A stretch of 64,000 bases of DNA from Bacillus sp. B-jedd (GTDB lineage Bacteria > Bacillota > Bacilli > Bacillales > Cytobacillaceae), in NCBI RefSeq assembly GCF_000821085.1, contig NZ_CCXR01000001.1, positions 765,001 through 829,000 on the forward strand. The letters run 5' to 3'. This document shows, one piece after another, positions 17,178-25,455 of the stretch. The notes below the pieces were generated by a model. It saw only the letters and a program-made list of their open reading frames with translations, did not search any database and was not told the origin of the DNA. The position numbers and the translations under genes were made by a program. Each line of letters opens with the position of its first letter. Within the stretch, counting starts at the first letter, position 1.

Positions 17178-17828
17178 ATGACAATTATTAATAAATTAAA
17201 ATTGGACAAGTATGAAAATATGGCCGTTCTCAATCAACCAGCTGATTACAGTTTGTTCAATGACTATAAAACGGAATTAACTGGCGGGCATGATGCCATT
17301 TTCGTGTTTGTGGAAACCATTGATGATATGGTCAACGAGACGAAAAGAATAATCAACGAGCTGCCTTTGGTCGAAAAAGGATATTTGTTTTTTGCCTATC
17401 CGAAAAAAGGCAATAAAAGATATGAAACCTATGTGCACCGGGATGAAATCTTTCCAGCTTTAAAGGTTGATGATGAAGGATATATCGACAATAGCGATTT
17501 GAAATTTTCCCGGATGGTGAGCATGGACGATGTATTTACCGTTGTGGGTTTAAAGCTCGAGAAGAAGAAAGCGCGGAAGTCTCCCGCTGCCAGTCAGAGT
17601 GTCGGCGATTATGAGCAGAATGTGAAAGATATCGAGAAATTTTTGGCCGATAATCCAGAAGTGCTGAAAATGTTTAAGGAACTAACTCCAGGCTACCAAA
17701 GGGACTGGGCCCGTTATATTTTTTCGGCGAAGCAGCAGAAAACCCGTGAAAAACGCCAGGAACAAATGATAGAAATTTTATCGCAAGGCTACAAATCAGT
17801 CGATCTATACCGGCAAAAAAAGAAATAG
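17178..17828 (+). CDS. YdeI/OmdA-domain protein
   Basis: This 216-residue protein has an N-terminal alpha/beta domain (DAIFVFVETIDDM, YLFFAYPKKGNKRY) and a C-terminal helical OmdA-type domain (KMFKELTPGYQRDWARYIFSAKQQKTREKR). This is the signature of the YdeI or bacteriocin-protection family. AAAGGAGTCCCGCT precedes the ATG. Biological function is not established for most members. Confidence 0.82.
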   Translation: MTIINKLKLDKYENMAVLNQPADYSLFNDYKTELTGGHDAIFVFVETIDDMVNETKRIINELPLVEKGYLFFAYPKKGNKRYETYVHRDEIFPALKVDDEGYIDNSDLKFSRMVSMDDVFTVVGLKLEKKKARKSPAASQSVGDYEQNVKDIEKFLADNPEVLKMFKELTPGYQRDWARYIFSAKQQKTREKRQEQMIEILSQGYKSVDLYRQKKK

Positions 17829-17837
17829 TAAAATTGA

Positions 17838-17938
17838 AAAGCGGGAAAGTCGAGATCCTGGACTGAGCGTAGCGAGGGAAGCGGCTCGGCCTCGCCCGCG
17901 AAAGCGTCCACCCGGAGTGGAAATTTTCTTGGGCTGAT
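17838..17938. repeat. GC-rich palindromic repeat of another family
   Basis: The segment contains AGATCCTGGACTGAGCGTAG, AAGCGGCTCGG and CGAAAGCGTCCACCCGGAG, and can fold on itself. It resembles short repeats common between genes in Bacillaceae and differs in sequence from the repeats at 5276, 13036 and 21173. No other copy is seen in this window, so the assignment rests on general knowledge. Confidence 0.5.
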
Positions 17939-18058
17939 TATTAATTTATATTTGAAAACAGACTGCAGGCAAACTCACGACTCTTGAAGTTTGTCAGCAG
18001 TCTGTTTCGTTTCAATCCAGGAACGCTTTTTCAATCGTTTTTTCTAAGAAAAATTATA

Positions 18059-18087
18059 TTGACAGGCATACGCTCGAAGAGTAATAT
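18059..18087 (+). promoter_or_regulatory. Sigma-A promoter of tRNA-Gly
   Basis: TTGACA (18059-18064) and TAATAT (18082-18087) are 17 bases apart, 48 bases before the tRNA. Confidence 0.75.
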
Positions 18088-18134
18088 AAGAATTGTCATT
18101 TTTAATTTCGACAAAATCCGCTAAAATTCTTCCC

Positions 18135-18208
18135 GCGGGTGTAGTTTAATGGTAAAACTCCAGCCTTCCAAGCTGATGTCGTGGGTTCGATTCCCATCAC
18201 CCGCTCCA
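18135..18208 (+). tRNA. tRNA-Gly (anticodon UCC)
   Basis: The 74-base cloverleaf begins GCGGGTG and closes with CACCCGC, discriminator T and an encoded CCA. The anticodon loop is CTTCCAA (anticodon TCC) and the T-loop is GGTTCGATTCC. It is a single tRNA gene with its own promoter. A weak terminator-like hairpin, CGCAGTG..CATTGCG with T-run, lies at about 18225-18262. Confidence 0.96.
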
Positions 18209-18281
18209 TAATAATCGTTTACTAACGCAGTGTTTCGTAAAAGACGAGGCATTGCGTTTTTTAATTTCCGCGGCCTGCCCG

Positions 18282-18950
18282 TCAGCAGCCGATGACTGTG
18301 CTGGTAGCTTCGCCCCCATGCACCTGGGTGAACATATCCATAAGTGATTTCGTCATTTTTTCGGCATCCTCACAGGAAGTGGATGGCCTGTGGTATATGA
18401 TTTGCAGCGCGTTTTGGGTTTCAGCTGTTACTGGCGCCCTGTCAGAATCGACGAATGGGCTACCGAAGGGACCTTGGCCGTCCGCTGAAATAATTAGATT
18501 TTGCAGGGAGTTCATTCTGCCGTTCAATCCCCGATATTCTTCTTCTGGATTTCCAAGCCTTACCATAATATCAGCTTCGAGTTTATCTATATCATAAACA
18601 CCAATAGGCACTTGATATTGGAGTGAAAAGAAATTATTCAAGTCAATCGCGCTTTGGATGGAAGGAAGATAATTCTGCTTCTGGACACGCCGGTAAAGAG
18701 CCTCAGCGGAATGCCGGTAACGGTTCGGATCCTTGCCCCCTGTTTTGAATACAGCGCGCCATTCGCTGATCCCCTCGAGCTCCGTTACGTTTTTATCCTC
18801 TAAATCGAAGAAGATGGATTCCTGGAAAAGCTGGAGCCTTCCTTTTAGCATTTGAGGCGACTCGCCTACAACAATGCCTTTGTATTGAATGATTCCCAGT
18901 TTAAATCCTGGAATTAGTTCGTTAAGTTCGCTTGAAATAAGGATTTCCAA
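18282..18950 (-). CDS. B3/B4 tRNA-binding-domain protein (PheT-like domain, stand-alone)
   Basis: This 222-residue protein resembles the free-standing B3/4 domain of phenylalanyl-tRNA synthetase beta chain. Motifs are EWRAVFKTGGKDPNRYRHSA, ALYRRVQKQNYLP, and SAIDLNNFFSLQYQVPIGVYD. Such proteins are probably editing or tRNA-binding factors. The TTG at 18950 has a perfect GGAGG eight bases upstream; the first ATG of the frame at 18989 has none. Confidence 0.85.
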   Translation of the reverse strand: MEILISSELNELIPGFKLGIIQYKGIVVGESPQMLKGRLQLFQESIFFDLEDKNVTELEGISEWRAVFKTGGKDPNRYRHSAEALYRRVQKQNYLPSIQSAIDLNNFFSLQYQVPIGVYDIDKLEADIMVRLGNPEEEYRGLNGRMNSLQNLIISADGQGPFGSPFVDSDRAPVTAETQNALQIIYHRPSTSCEDAEKMTKSLMDMFTQVHGGEATSTVIGC

Positions 18951-19059
18951 GTAATACACCTCCAAATTTACCTGAAAATAGTTTATCATATAATGATGCA
19001 GAGATTGAATTTTACGTCCTTTAATTATAGATAATTATAAGAAGGAAGGAGGTGCCAAG

Positions 19060-20193
19060 ATGGACTACCGCCTATTAAAAGAAGAGGTAATTTCCTACAG
19101 CAAATCGATCGGGATCGACAAGATTGGCTTCACGACCGCAGAGCCGTTCGGTGAACTGAAAAACAGGCTTCTCCGCCAGCAGGAACTAGGCTATCAGTCC
19201 GGCTTTGAAGAGCCTGACATTGAAAAGAGAACCAACCCTGAATTGCTTCTCGAAAAGCCAAGATCGATTATCGCCATCGCACTTGCCTATCCGTCCAAAA
19301 TGAAAGTGCGGGTCGAGAGCAGAAAGGGTGAGCGCAGGGGAATTTTCTGCCGGGCTTCATGGGGGCTTGATTATCATCACATCCTTCGAGCAAAATTGGC
19401 CAAACTAGAGGAGTTCATTTCCGAAAGAGTGCCTGAAGCGAGGCTGAAGTCGATGGTCGATACAGGGGAGCTTGCCGACAGGGCAGTGGCGAAGCGTGCC
19501 GGGATTGGCTGGAGCGGGAAAAACTGCTCGATTATCACGCCTGAATTCGGTTCCTATGTCTATTTGGGGGAAATGATTACGAGCATCCCGTTTGAACCGG
19601 ACACACCGATGGAAGATAAATGCGGCTCCTGCAGCAAATGTCTTGATGCTTGCCCGACCGGAGCGCTGGTTCAGGGCGGCCAATTGAACGCCCAGCGGTG
19701 CATCGCTTTTTTGACACAGACGAAAGGGTTTATCCCTGAAGAATTCAGGGAGAAGATCGGCAACCGGGTTTATGGCTGTGATTCATGCCAGACTGCCTGC
19801 CCGGAAAATAAAGGGCGGAACTTCCATTTCCACGAAGAGATGGAACCCGATCCTGAAACCGCCAAGCCGCTCCTCAGGCCTCTCCTTGCCATCAGCAATC
19901 GGGAGTTCAGGGAACGGTTCGGTAAGGTAGCCGGCTCATGGCGCGGCAAAAAGCCGATTCAGCGTAATGCTATCATTGCTCTGGCTCATTTTAAGGACGA
20001 TACCGCGGTTCCCGAGCTTGAAGACGTAATCAGAAAAGACCCCCGCCCGGTTATGCGGGGAACAGCAGCCTGGGCTCTTGGCAAAATTGGCGGCAAGGAA
20101 GCGGCGGATATTTTGCAAAAAGCCATTGCTTCCGAGAAGGATGAAGAGGTAATTGCTGAAATTCAGAATGGAATTGAAATGATGAATCGATGA
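19060..20193 (+). CDS. queG: Epoxyqueuosine reductase QueG
   Basis: This 377-residue cobalamin-dependent iron-sulfur enzyme carries out the last step of queuosine synthesis, reducing epoxyqueuosine in tRNA. Two [4Fe-4S] cysteine clusters are visible: CGSCSKCLDACPTG and CDSCQTACPEN. The N-terminal domain has the typical VDTGELADRAVAKRAGIGW. C-terminal HEAT-like repeats (residues about 300-375) mark the Bacillus form. GGAAGGAGGTGCCAAG precedes the ATG. A terminator overlaps the stop codon. Confidence 0.96.
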   Translation: MDYRLLKEEVISYSKSIGIDKIGFTTAEPFGELKNRLLRQQELGYQSGFEEPDIEKRTNPELLLEKPRSIIAIALAYPSKMKVRVESRKGERRGIFCRASWGLDYHHILRAKLAKLEEFISERVPEARLKSMVDTGELADRAVAKRAGIGWSGKNCSIITPEFGSYVYLGEMITSIPFEPDTPMEDKCGSCSKCLDACPTGALVQGGQLNAQRCIAFLTQTKGFIPEEFREKIGNRVYGCDSCQTACPENKGRNFHFHEEMEPDPETAKPLLRPLLAISNREFRERFGKVAGSWRGKKPIQRNAIIALAHFKDDTAVPELEDVIRKDPRPVMRGTAAWALGKIGGKEAADILQKAIASEKDEEVIAEIQNGIEMMNR

Positions 20194-20224
20194 GGAATGG
20201 CAAAGCAGCCATTCCTCTTTTTTT
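20192..20224 (+). terminator. Terminator of queG
   Basis: A perfect 9-bp stem, GAGGAATGG/CCATTCCTC, is followed by seven Ts. It overlaps the stop codon. Confidence 0.9.
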
Positions 20225-20276
20225 GCCTAAACCTATTCTCTTAAACATATGTATGGAAGGAAAGGGGGACGGCGAC

Positions 20277-21167
20277 ATGCGGAAAGTGCTTGAGGAACTG
20301 CTTGAACAAAGGATTAAGGCGTTTGTTACGGATGGAGGAAGCAACAGGGGCACGGATGAAAAGGATGAGCGGAAAATCCTCGCCTGTTCAGACCGAGGGG
20401 CTGTCATTGTCAAAACCTATGCGCGCGGTAAAGCGTTAAGGCAGCAAAACAGGGATAAGTGGCAGGCTGTCCTTTATGAAGTCCACTTCCAGCATTTAAT
20501 TAAGCAAAAAGACTTTCTCTATTTGGAAGAGGAGGTAGAGATAAGGGAAGCCCGTTTTTATGATGGGGATTTGGCGGATGACTACGAGGTCGTCCCGTCC
20601 CAGCTTGAAGCCGCCTTTTCAGCTGACCTGTCTTTACCAGAATTTGAAGAAGGAAGCCGAATGGCATACCGGTATGACCGGAGGAAGGCCGTCCAATATG
20701 CGGAGCGGTGGTGGAATTCGCACAACCCAGCGTTCAAAAAATTCGAAGTGGATTGCACGAATTATATCTCTCAATGCCTGTATGCGGGGGGTGCGCCGAT
20801 GCGCGGTTATCCGAACCGGGGCCAAGGATGGTGGATGAGGGGCAATAACTATAGCTACAGCTGGGCGGTGGCGAATTCGCTGCGCTGGTACCTGGCAGGT
20901 TCGAAAGCAGGTCTCCAGGCAAAAGAAGTGAGAAGCCCCGATTTACTGATTCCAGGCGATGTGATTTGCTACGACTTCCAGGGAGACGGCCGGTTTGATC
21001 ACAATACGATTGTTGTAGCGAAAGACGCCAATCGAATGCCCCTCGTCAATGCCCATACGTATAATAGCAGGATGCGCTACTGGGAATATACAGATTCTTC
21101 TGCTTACACGCCGAAGATCAAATACAAATTTTATTCAATTCATGATGACGGTCAAGTAAAGTTGTAA
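20277..21167 (+). CDS. Putative amidase-domain protein (amidase_6 family)
   Basis: This 296-residue protein has a C-terminal amidase_6-type domain with the usual Cys and His motifs: YAERWWNSHNPAFKKF, DCTNYISQCLYAGG, GWWMRGNN, and FDHNTIVVAKD. The family is related to the NlpC/P60 and CHAP-like papain fold, and members are thought to act on cell-wall or spore peptides. The N-terminal 150 residues form a separate domain. No signal peptide is seen. The start at 20277 has GGAAAGGGGGACGGCGAC; an earlier start inside the queG terminator is rejected. Confidence 0.88.
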   Translation: MRKVLEELLEQRIKAFVTDGGSNRGTDEKDERKILACSDRGAVIVKTYARGKALRQQNRDKWQAVLYEVHFQHLIKQKDFLYLEEEVEIREARFYDGDLADDYEVVPSQLEAAFSADLSLPEFEEGSRMAYRYDRRKAVQYAERWWNSHNPAFKKFEVDCTNYISQCLYAGGAPMRGYPNRGQGWWMRGNNYSYSWAVANSLRWYLAGSKAGLQAKEVRSPDLLIPGDVICYDFQGDGRFDHNTIVVAKDANRMPLVNAHTYNSRMRYWEYTDSSAYTPKIKYKFYSIHDDGQVKL

Positions 21168-21172
21168 GGAAG

Positions 21173-21414
21173 AGGCTGAGTGGTATAATAACTGAGGGTA
21201 GTCCACTTTTGCAATATAGTTTTTTGAATGACTCTGTTATCCTTGATTGTTGATTTCCACTACAGGGACATGCTTTCCGCGGGGCGGACCGTGGAGCCTC
21301 CTCGGCGTCATAGACGCCTGTGGGGTCTCCACGTGCCGCTACATCCCGCCGGAGTCAGTCCCCTTCGTTCCAATCAACTTCATTGTAAATCAACATTCAC
21401 TTATAACTGAGCCT
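21173..21414. repeat. Palindromic intergenic repeat, copy 3 (different terminal repeats)
   Basis: The ends AGGCTGAGT and ACTGAGCCT are inverted repeats with 8 of 9 bases matching. The interior shares blocks with copies 1 and 2 (CTTTCCGCGGGGCG, GGAGCCTCCTCGGCG, GGGGTCTCC), and it includes a GCGTCATAGACGC hairpin. It has no CTATATAGG ends. It is non-coding and lies between the amidase gene and trmL. A 38-base end fragment recurs at 25305-25342. Confidence 0.7.
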
Positions 21415-21453
21415 TTTTAATAAAAGCAGCAAACGAAATAGAGGGTGAACATC

Positions 21454-21927
21454 TTGGCAGTACACATAGTGTTATATCAGCCGCTGATTCCGGCGAATAC
21501 AGGAAATATTTCAAGGACATGCGCGGGCACGGGAGCTTATCTCCACTTAATCCGTCCATTGGGATTTTCGACAGATGATAAGCAGCTGAAGCGGGCGGGC
21601 CTTGATTATTGGGAACATGTAAAGCTTGTGTATCATGATTCGCTTGAGGACTTTTATGAAACGATCTCCGGCGGGGAATGTTATTATATAACGAAGTTCG
21701 GGGAAAAGGCGTATTCATCCTTTGATTTCAGCGACCCGGAAAAGGATTATTATTTTATTTTTGGCAAAGAAACAACGGGCCTGCCAAAGGAAGTAATCGA
21801 TGCGAATCTCGACCGGTGCCTGCGGATTCCGATGAACGGGCATATCCGCTCGCTAAACTTGTCCAATACCGCGGCGATTCTTGTGTATGAAGCACTGAGG
21901 CAGCAGAACTTCCCGGATTTGATGTAG
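21454..21927 (+). CDS. trmL: tRNA (cytidine(34)-2'-O)-methyltransferase TrmL
   Basis: This 157-residue SPOUT methyltransferase methylates the wobble ribose of tRNA-Leu. Diagnostic segments are HIVLYQPLIPANTGNISRTC, LHLIRPLGF, FGKETTGLP and RIPMNGHIRSLNLSNTAAIL; the last is the knot region for S-adenosylmethionine. TTG 21454 is preferred over GTG 21445 because family members begin M-A-V/L-H and AGAGGGTG is well placed. The length agrees with the family. Confidence 0.95.
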   Translation: MAVHIVLYQPLIPANTGNISRTCAGTGAYLHLIRPLGFSTDDKQLKRAGLDYWEHVKLVYHDSLEDFYETISGGECYYITKFGEKAYSSFDFSDPEKDYYFIFGKETTGLPKEVIDANLDRCLRIPMNGHIRSLNLSNTAAILVYEALRQQNFPDLM

Positions 21928-21950
21928 AAAGCCTGCCTGGCAGGCTTTTT
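21928..21950 (+). terminator. Terminator of trmL
   Basis: AAAGCCTGCC pairs with GGCAGGCTTT, followed by a T-run. Confidence 0.85.
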
Positions 21951-21993
21951 ATTTAGGTATGGCGCAGTAATTAGAGCAAGGGGGCAATTTTGC

Positions 21994-22743
21994 ATGAATG
22001 AAACGATTGAAACCATTCTTAAACACAAGTCCATCCGGAAATTTCAGGACAAGCCTTTGGCGGAAGAGCAAATCAGGACAATTGTTGAATGCGCCAAGGC
22101 AGCTTCGACATCAAGCTTTATCCAGGCGTACTCCATCATCGGGGTGAAGGACCAGGAGAAGAAGCAAAGGCTTGCGGAAATAGCCGGAAGCCAGAACTAC
22201 GTTGCCGCTAATGGCCACTTCTTTGTGTTTTGCGCTGATTTATACAGGCATGCCTTAATTGGTGAACGAGAAGGCGGGGACGTGAAGGAGTCGATTGAAA
22301 GCACGGAAAAGTTCATGGTTGCCGTTATTGATGCGGCTCTCGCCGCGCAAAATGCCGCTATTGCCGCTGAGTCAATGGGACTGGGCATCTGCTACATAGG
22401 CGGCCTTCGCAACAATCTGGAGGAAGTCCAAAATTTATTGTCCACGCCTGAACGGGTCATTCCGTTATTCGGCATGGCGGTCGGTTATCCGGATCAGAAC
22501 CCGGGTATGAAACCGCGCCTGCCTTTCAGCCATATTTACCACGAAGATAGATACGAGCAGGATCAAGAAAACTATTTGCGGCAAATTGGGGAATATGACC
22601 ATGAGATAGCTGCTTATTATGAAGAGCGAACGGGCGGGAAGAGGCACGATACGTGGTCAAGGCAAATCACCGGGATGCTCGAGAAAAAAAGCCGTATGTA
22701 TATGAAAGCATTCGTTGAGAAAAACAAACTTAACAAGAGATAA
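21994..22743 (+). CDS. Oxygen-insensitive NAD(P)H nitroreductase/flavin reductase (NfsA/NfrA type)
   Basis: This 249-residue flavoenzyme of the nitroreductase superfamily has HKSIRKFQDKPLAEEQI for the FMN-binding start, ECAKAASTSSFIQAYSI, and AESMGLGICYIGGLRNN. A C-terminal extension (YYEERTGGKRHDTWSRQI) is typical of the NfsA/NfrA branch. It reduces flavins, quinones or nitro compounds with NADPH. AAGGGGGCAATTTTGC precedes the ATG. A terminator follows at 22755. Confidence 0.93.
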   Translation: MNETIETILKHKSIRKFQDKPLAEEQIRTIVECAKAASTSSFIQAYSIIGVKDQEKKQRLAEIAGSQNYVAANGHFFVFCADLYRHALIGEREGGDVKESIESTEKFMVAVIDAALAAQNAAIAAESMGLGICYIGGLRNNLEEVQNLLSTPERVIPLFGMAVGYPDQNPGMKPRLPFSHIYHEDRYEQDQENYLRQIGEYDHEIAAYYEERTGGKRHDTWSRQITGMLEKKSRMYMKAFVEKNKLNKR

Positions 22744-22754
22744 GACCCAAATGT

Positions 22755-22783
22755 AAAAAAGCTGCCTGAGAGGCAGCTTTTTT
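22755..22783 (+). terminator. Terminator of nitroreductase gene
   Basis: AAAAAAGCTGCCT pairs with AGGCAGCTTTTTT around a three-base loop. It may also serve the leftward small gene at 22797. Confidence 0.88.
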
Positions 22784-22796
22784 GCGATGAAATAAA

Positions 22797-22892
22797 TTAC
22801 TTGCTGTTCGATCCCGGCTTATCATTGAATCCGGACGTGAAGATGGCTGCGAGGAATGCAGCGGTAACACCCAATATTAGTAACAGACGCAT
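22797..22892 (-). CDS. Small single-pass membrane peptide
   Basis: A 31-residue ORF reads M-R-L-L-L-I-L-G-V-T-A-A-F-L-A-A and then a polar tail with G-F-N-D-K-P-G-S-N-S-K. It has one hydrophobic helix and an AAAGGGGGC ribosome site ten bases before the ATG. It ends just before a bidirectional terminator. No family is recognised. The good ribosome site and sensible length make a real small gene likely. Confidence 0.55.
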   Translation of the reverse strand: MRLLLILGVTAAFLAAIFTSGFNDKPGSNSK

Positions 22893-23039
22893 GTTATGTA
22901 AGCCCCCTTTGCCCGAAAAAGTCATTCGATTTGACATACACATTCATTATAGCGCAACACCGACAATCTGGAAATGAATATACTTTAAATTTTTATCCTC
23001 ACGGAAACAATGGATTTTTCCTCGCCGGCTGTTTGCATG

Positions 23040-23080
23040 TTCAAATCAGTGTCCGCATAGAGTATAGTAATCGTCTCTGA
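23040..23080 (+). promoter_or_regulatory. Possible sigma-E type promoter of prkA
   Basis: GCATGTT at about 23034-23040 and CATAGAGTA at about 23056-23064 are about 15 bases apart. They resemble the sporulation sigma-E pattern (ATA-type -35, CATACANT -10). prkA is known to be expressed under sigma-E in B. subtilis. The match is partial. Confidence 0.35.
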
Positions 23081-23110
23081 TTTTTAGCGACAGGGGGAGG
23101 CCTATATTAT

Positions 23111-25006
23111 ATGGATATCTTAAGAAAAATCGAGCGTTACCGAGAAGAAGAAGAAAAACTGCGTTGGGAAGGAACTTTTGCCGATTATCTGCAATTGCTA
23201 CAAGAGCGGCCATGGGTTGCCCAGTCCGCGCATTCACGGGTTTATAATATGATTAAAGAAGCTGGAATCATCAAGGAAAAGGACAAAAAGACTTATGAGT
23301 TTTTTAACCAGCAGTTGTTTGGACTTGAAGATGCGCTAGAAAGGCTTGTTGAGGAATACTTTCATCCGGCTGCGAAAAGACTCGATGTCCGCAAACGCAT
23401 CCTGCTGTTAATGGGGCCGGTCAGCGGTGGAAAGTCGACGCTGGTCACGATGCTCAAACGGGGGCTTGAAGCTTATTCCCATACAGACAGGGGAGCTGTT
23501 TTTGCGATAAAGGGCTGCCCGATGCATGAGGATCCTTTGCATCTCATTCCCCATTATCTCCGCAAGGATTTCTTTGATGAATATGGGATTAGGATTGAAG
23601 GGAATTTGTCTCCGCTGAACATGATGCGCCTCGAGCAGGAGTATGGAGGCAGGATAGAGGATGTGATTGTGGAGCGGATCTTCTTCTCGGAGGACCGGAG
23701 AACGGGGATTGGCACTTTCAGTCCATCTGATCCAAAGTCACAGGATATCGCTGACTTGACTGGAAGTATTGATTTCTCGACGATTGCTGAGTATGGATCT
23801 GAATCTGACCCTCGTGCTTATCGTTTTGACGGCGAGTTGAACAAAGCGAACAGAGGGATGATGGAATTCCAGGAAATGTTGAAATGTGATGAAAAGTTCC
23901 TTTGGCATTTACTCTCGCTTACCCAGGAAGGAAACTTTAAAGCAGGCCGATTCGCGCTGATTTCGGCGGACGAACTTATCGTCGCGCACACGAATGAAAC
24001 CGAATACCGTTCGTTTATATCAAATAAGAAGAATGAAGCGCTCCATTCAAGGATCATTGTCATGCCGATTCCTTACAACCTGAAGGTTTCCCAGGAGGAG
24101 CGCATTTATGAAAAAATGATCCGCGAAAGTGATGTCGCTAATGTGCATATTGCTCCGCACACATTGAGGGTAGCGGCGATGTTCACTATTCTCACCAGGC
24201 TGAAAGAACCGAAAAAAGGCGATATCGATCTTGTCAAAAAAATGCGTCTGTATGATGGCGAGAACGTGGAAGGGTATAACAAGGCGGATGTCGATGAAAT
24301 GAAGAAGGAATATCAGGATGAAGGGATGAGCGGCATCGATCCCCGCTATGTCATCAACCGCATTTCTTCCACAATCATCCGTAAGGAAATCGCGTCAATC
24401 AATGCGCTCGATGTGCTCCGTTCCTTAAAGGACGGCCTTGATCAGCATCCTTCCATAACGGCAGAATTGCGCGAGAAGTATTTGAACTATATCTCCCTCG
24501 CCAGGAAAGAGTATGATACGATTGCCAAAAAAGAAGTCCAGAAGGCGTTTGTTTATTCTTATGAAGAGTCCGCCAAGACGCTGATGGATAATTATCTTGA
24601 TAATGTGGAGGCGTATTGCAACAAGGCAAAGCTTCGTGACCCGCTGACAGGGGAGGAAATCTCGCCGGATGAGAAGCTGATGAGGTCGATTGAGGAACAA
24701 ATCGGCATTTCCGAAAATGCGAAAAAGGCATTCAGGGAAGAAGTGCTCATACGTATTTCTGCCTATGCGCGGAAAGGGAAGCGGTTTGATTACAATTCCC
24801 ATGATCGTTTGCGTGAGGCGATTCAGAAGAAGCTGTTTGCGGATCTGAAGGATGTTGTGAAGATTACGACTTCCTCGAAAACCCCGGATGAACAACAGCT
24901 TAAGAAAATTAATGATGTCGTTGCGCGCCTAATTGATGAGCATGGCTATAATTCAACCTCAGCCAATGAACTGCTCAGATATGTCGGCAGCCTGCTCAAC
25001 CGCTAG
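23111..25006 (+). CDS. prkA: PrkA AAA+ serine protein kinase/protease
   Basis: This 631-residue cytoplasmic protein has the PrkA AAA domain with Walker A GPVSGGKSTL and a C-terminal kinase-like PrkA domain. In Bacillus it works during sporulation and stationary phase; it was described first as a kinase and later shown to have ATP-dependent protease activity. GGGGGAGG precedes the ATG. It stands upstream of yhbH; the prkA-yhbH-spoVR genes form a conserved sporulation group. Confidence 0.96.
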   Translation: MDILRKIERYREEEEKLRWEGTFADYLQLLQERPWVAQSAHSRVYNMIKEAGIIKEKDKKTYEFFNQQLFGLEDALERLVEEYFHPAAKRLDVRKRILLLMGPVSGGKSTLVTMLKRGLEAYSHTDRGAVFAIKGCPMHEDPLHLIPHYLRKDFFDEYGIRIEGNLSPLNMMRLEQEYGGRIEDVIVERIFFSEDRRTGIGTFSPSDPKSQDIADLTGSIDFSTIAEYGSESDPRAYRFDGELNKANRGMMEFQEMLKCDEKFLWHLLSLTQEGNFKAGRFALISADELIVAHTNETEYRSFISNKKNEALHSRIIVMPIPYNLKVSQEERIYEKMIRESDVANVHIAPHTLRVAAMFTILTRLKEPKKGDIDLVKKMRLYDGENVEGYNKADVDEMKKEYQDEGMSGIDPRYVINRISSTIIRKEIASINALDVLRSLKDGLDQHPSITAELREKYLNYISLARKEYDTIAKKEVQKAFVYSYEESAKTLMDNYLDNVEAYCNKAKLRDPLTGEEISPDEKLMRSIEEQIGISENAKKAFREEVLIRISAYARKGKRFDYNSHDRLREAIQKKLFADLKDVVKITTSSKTPDEQQLKKINDVVARLIDEHGYNSTSANELLRYVGSLLNR

Positions 25007-25010
25007 GCAT

Positions 25011-25046
25011 GCAAAGAGCAGGAGCAAATTCTCCGGCTCTTTGTTT
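25011..25046 (+). terminator. Terminator-like hairpin after prkA
   Basis: GCAAAGAGC pairs with GCTCTTTGT, with an inner GGAG/CTCC stem. Confidence 0.65.
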
Positions 25047-25090
25047 ATGCTTTTTCGTTTCGGGGAAAAAGAGCGGTAGAGGTGATACCA

Positions 25091-25282
25091 ATGAAGAAGG
25101 AAAAAGACGGATTGGATAAAGATTATCAGCCAGATAACGGATCAATGGCGCCAAATATGGAAGACATAAAAAATCTCGGGAAACAAAATGAAAACCGCCG
25201 TACCGGAAAAGAATTGAAAGAAGAGTATGGAAAAAAAACAGACCCAATCCAGCATGAAAAAAAGGATGACCTCCTCCGCTAA
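25091..25282 (+). CDS. Small hydrophilic protein of unknown function
   Basis: This 63-residue, Lys- and Asp/Glu-rich protein has no membrane helix and looks disordered (KKEKDGLDKDYQPDNG). The ATG at 25091 has GAGGTG six bases upstream. It lies between prkA and yhbH and ends in a terminator. No family is recognised. Its position suggests a sporulation-time role, which is only inferred. Confidence 0.6.
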   Translation: MKKEKDGLDKDYQPDNGSMAPNMEDIKNLGKQNENRRTGKELKEEYGKKTDPIQHEKKDDLLR

Positions 25283-25300
25283 CAGGCGGAGGATTTTTAT
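25273..25300 (+). terminator. Terminator after the small hydrophilic protein gene
   Basis: CCTCCGC pairs with GCGGAGG, followed by ATTTTTATTT. It overlaps the stop codon. Confidence 0.85.
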
Positions 25301-25304
25301 TTCA

Positions 25305-25342
25305 GGCTCAGTTAAAGGTGAATGTTGATTTTCAATGGAGTT
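25305..25342. repeat. Solo end fragment of the copy 3 repeat
   Basis: These 38 bases match the inverse of 21376-21413 with four mismatches. They start with GGCTCAGTTA and include GTGAATGTTGATTT. Only one end of the repeat is present here, so it looks like a relic. Confidence 0.7.
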
Positions 25343-25424
25343 AATACATAAGTTTGTCCAGCTGCGACGACTCAAGAATTATTATACCCATTTTTTTACT
25401 GTTAATTTTCATAATAATTTGTAA

Positions 25425-25455
25425 ATTATCCACAGCTTCGGCATAGGATAGAGTA
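25425..25455 (+). promoter_or_regulatory. Possible sigma-E type promoter of yhbH
   Basis: GTAAATTAT and GGCATAGGATAG lie about 12 bases apart. The second element resembles the -10 candidate of prkA (GCATAGAGTA). It is a weak match, supported mainly by the known sporulation expression of yhbH. Confidence 0.3.

Noticed and set aside
18135..18208. tRNA-Gly as the phage attachment site
   Set aside because: The tRNA is intact, more than 8 kb from the prophage, and no copy of its 3' end was seen at the phage ends. The serine integrase also does not usually target tRNA genes.
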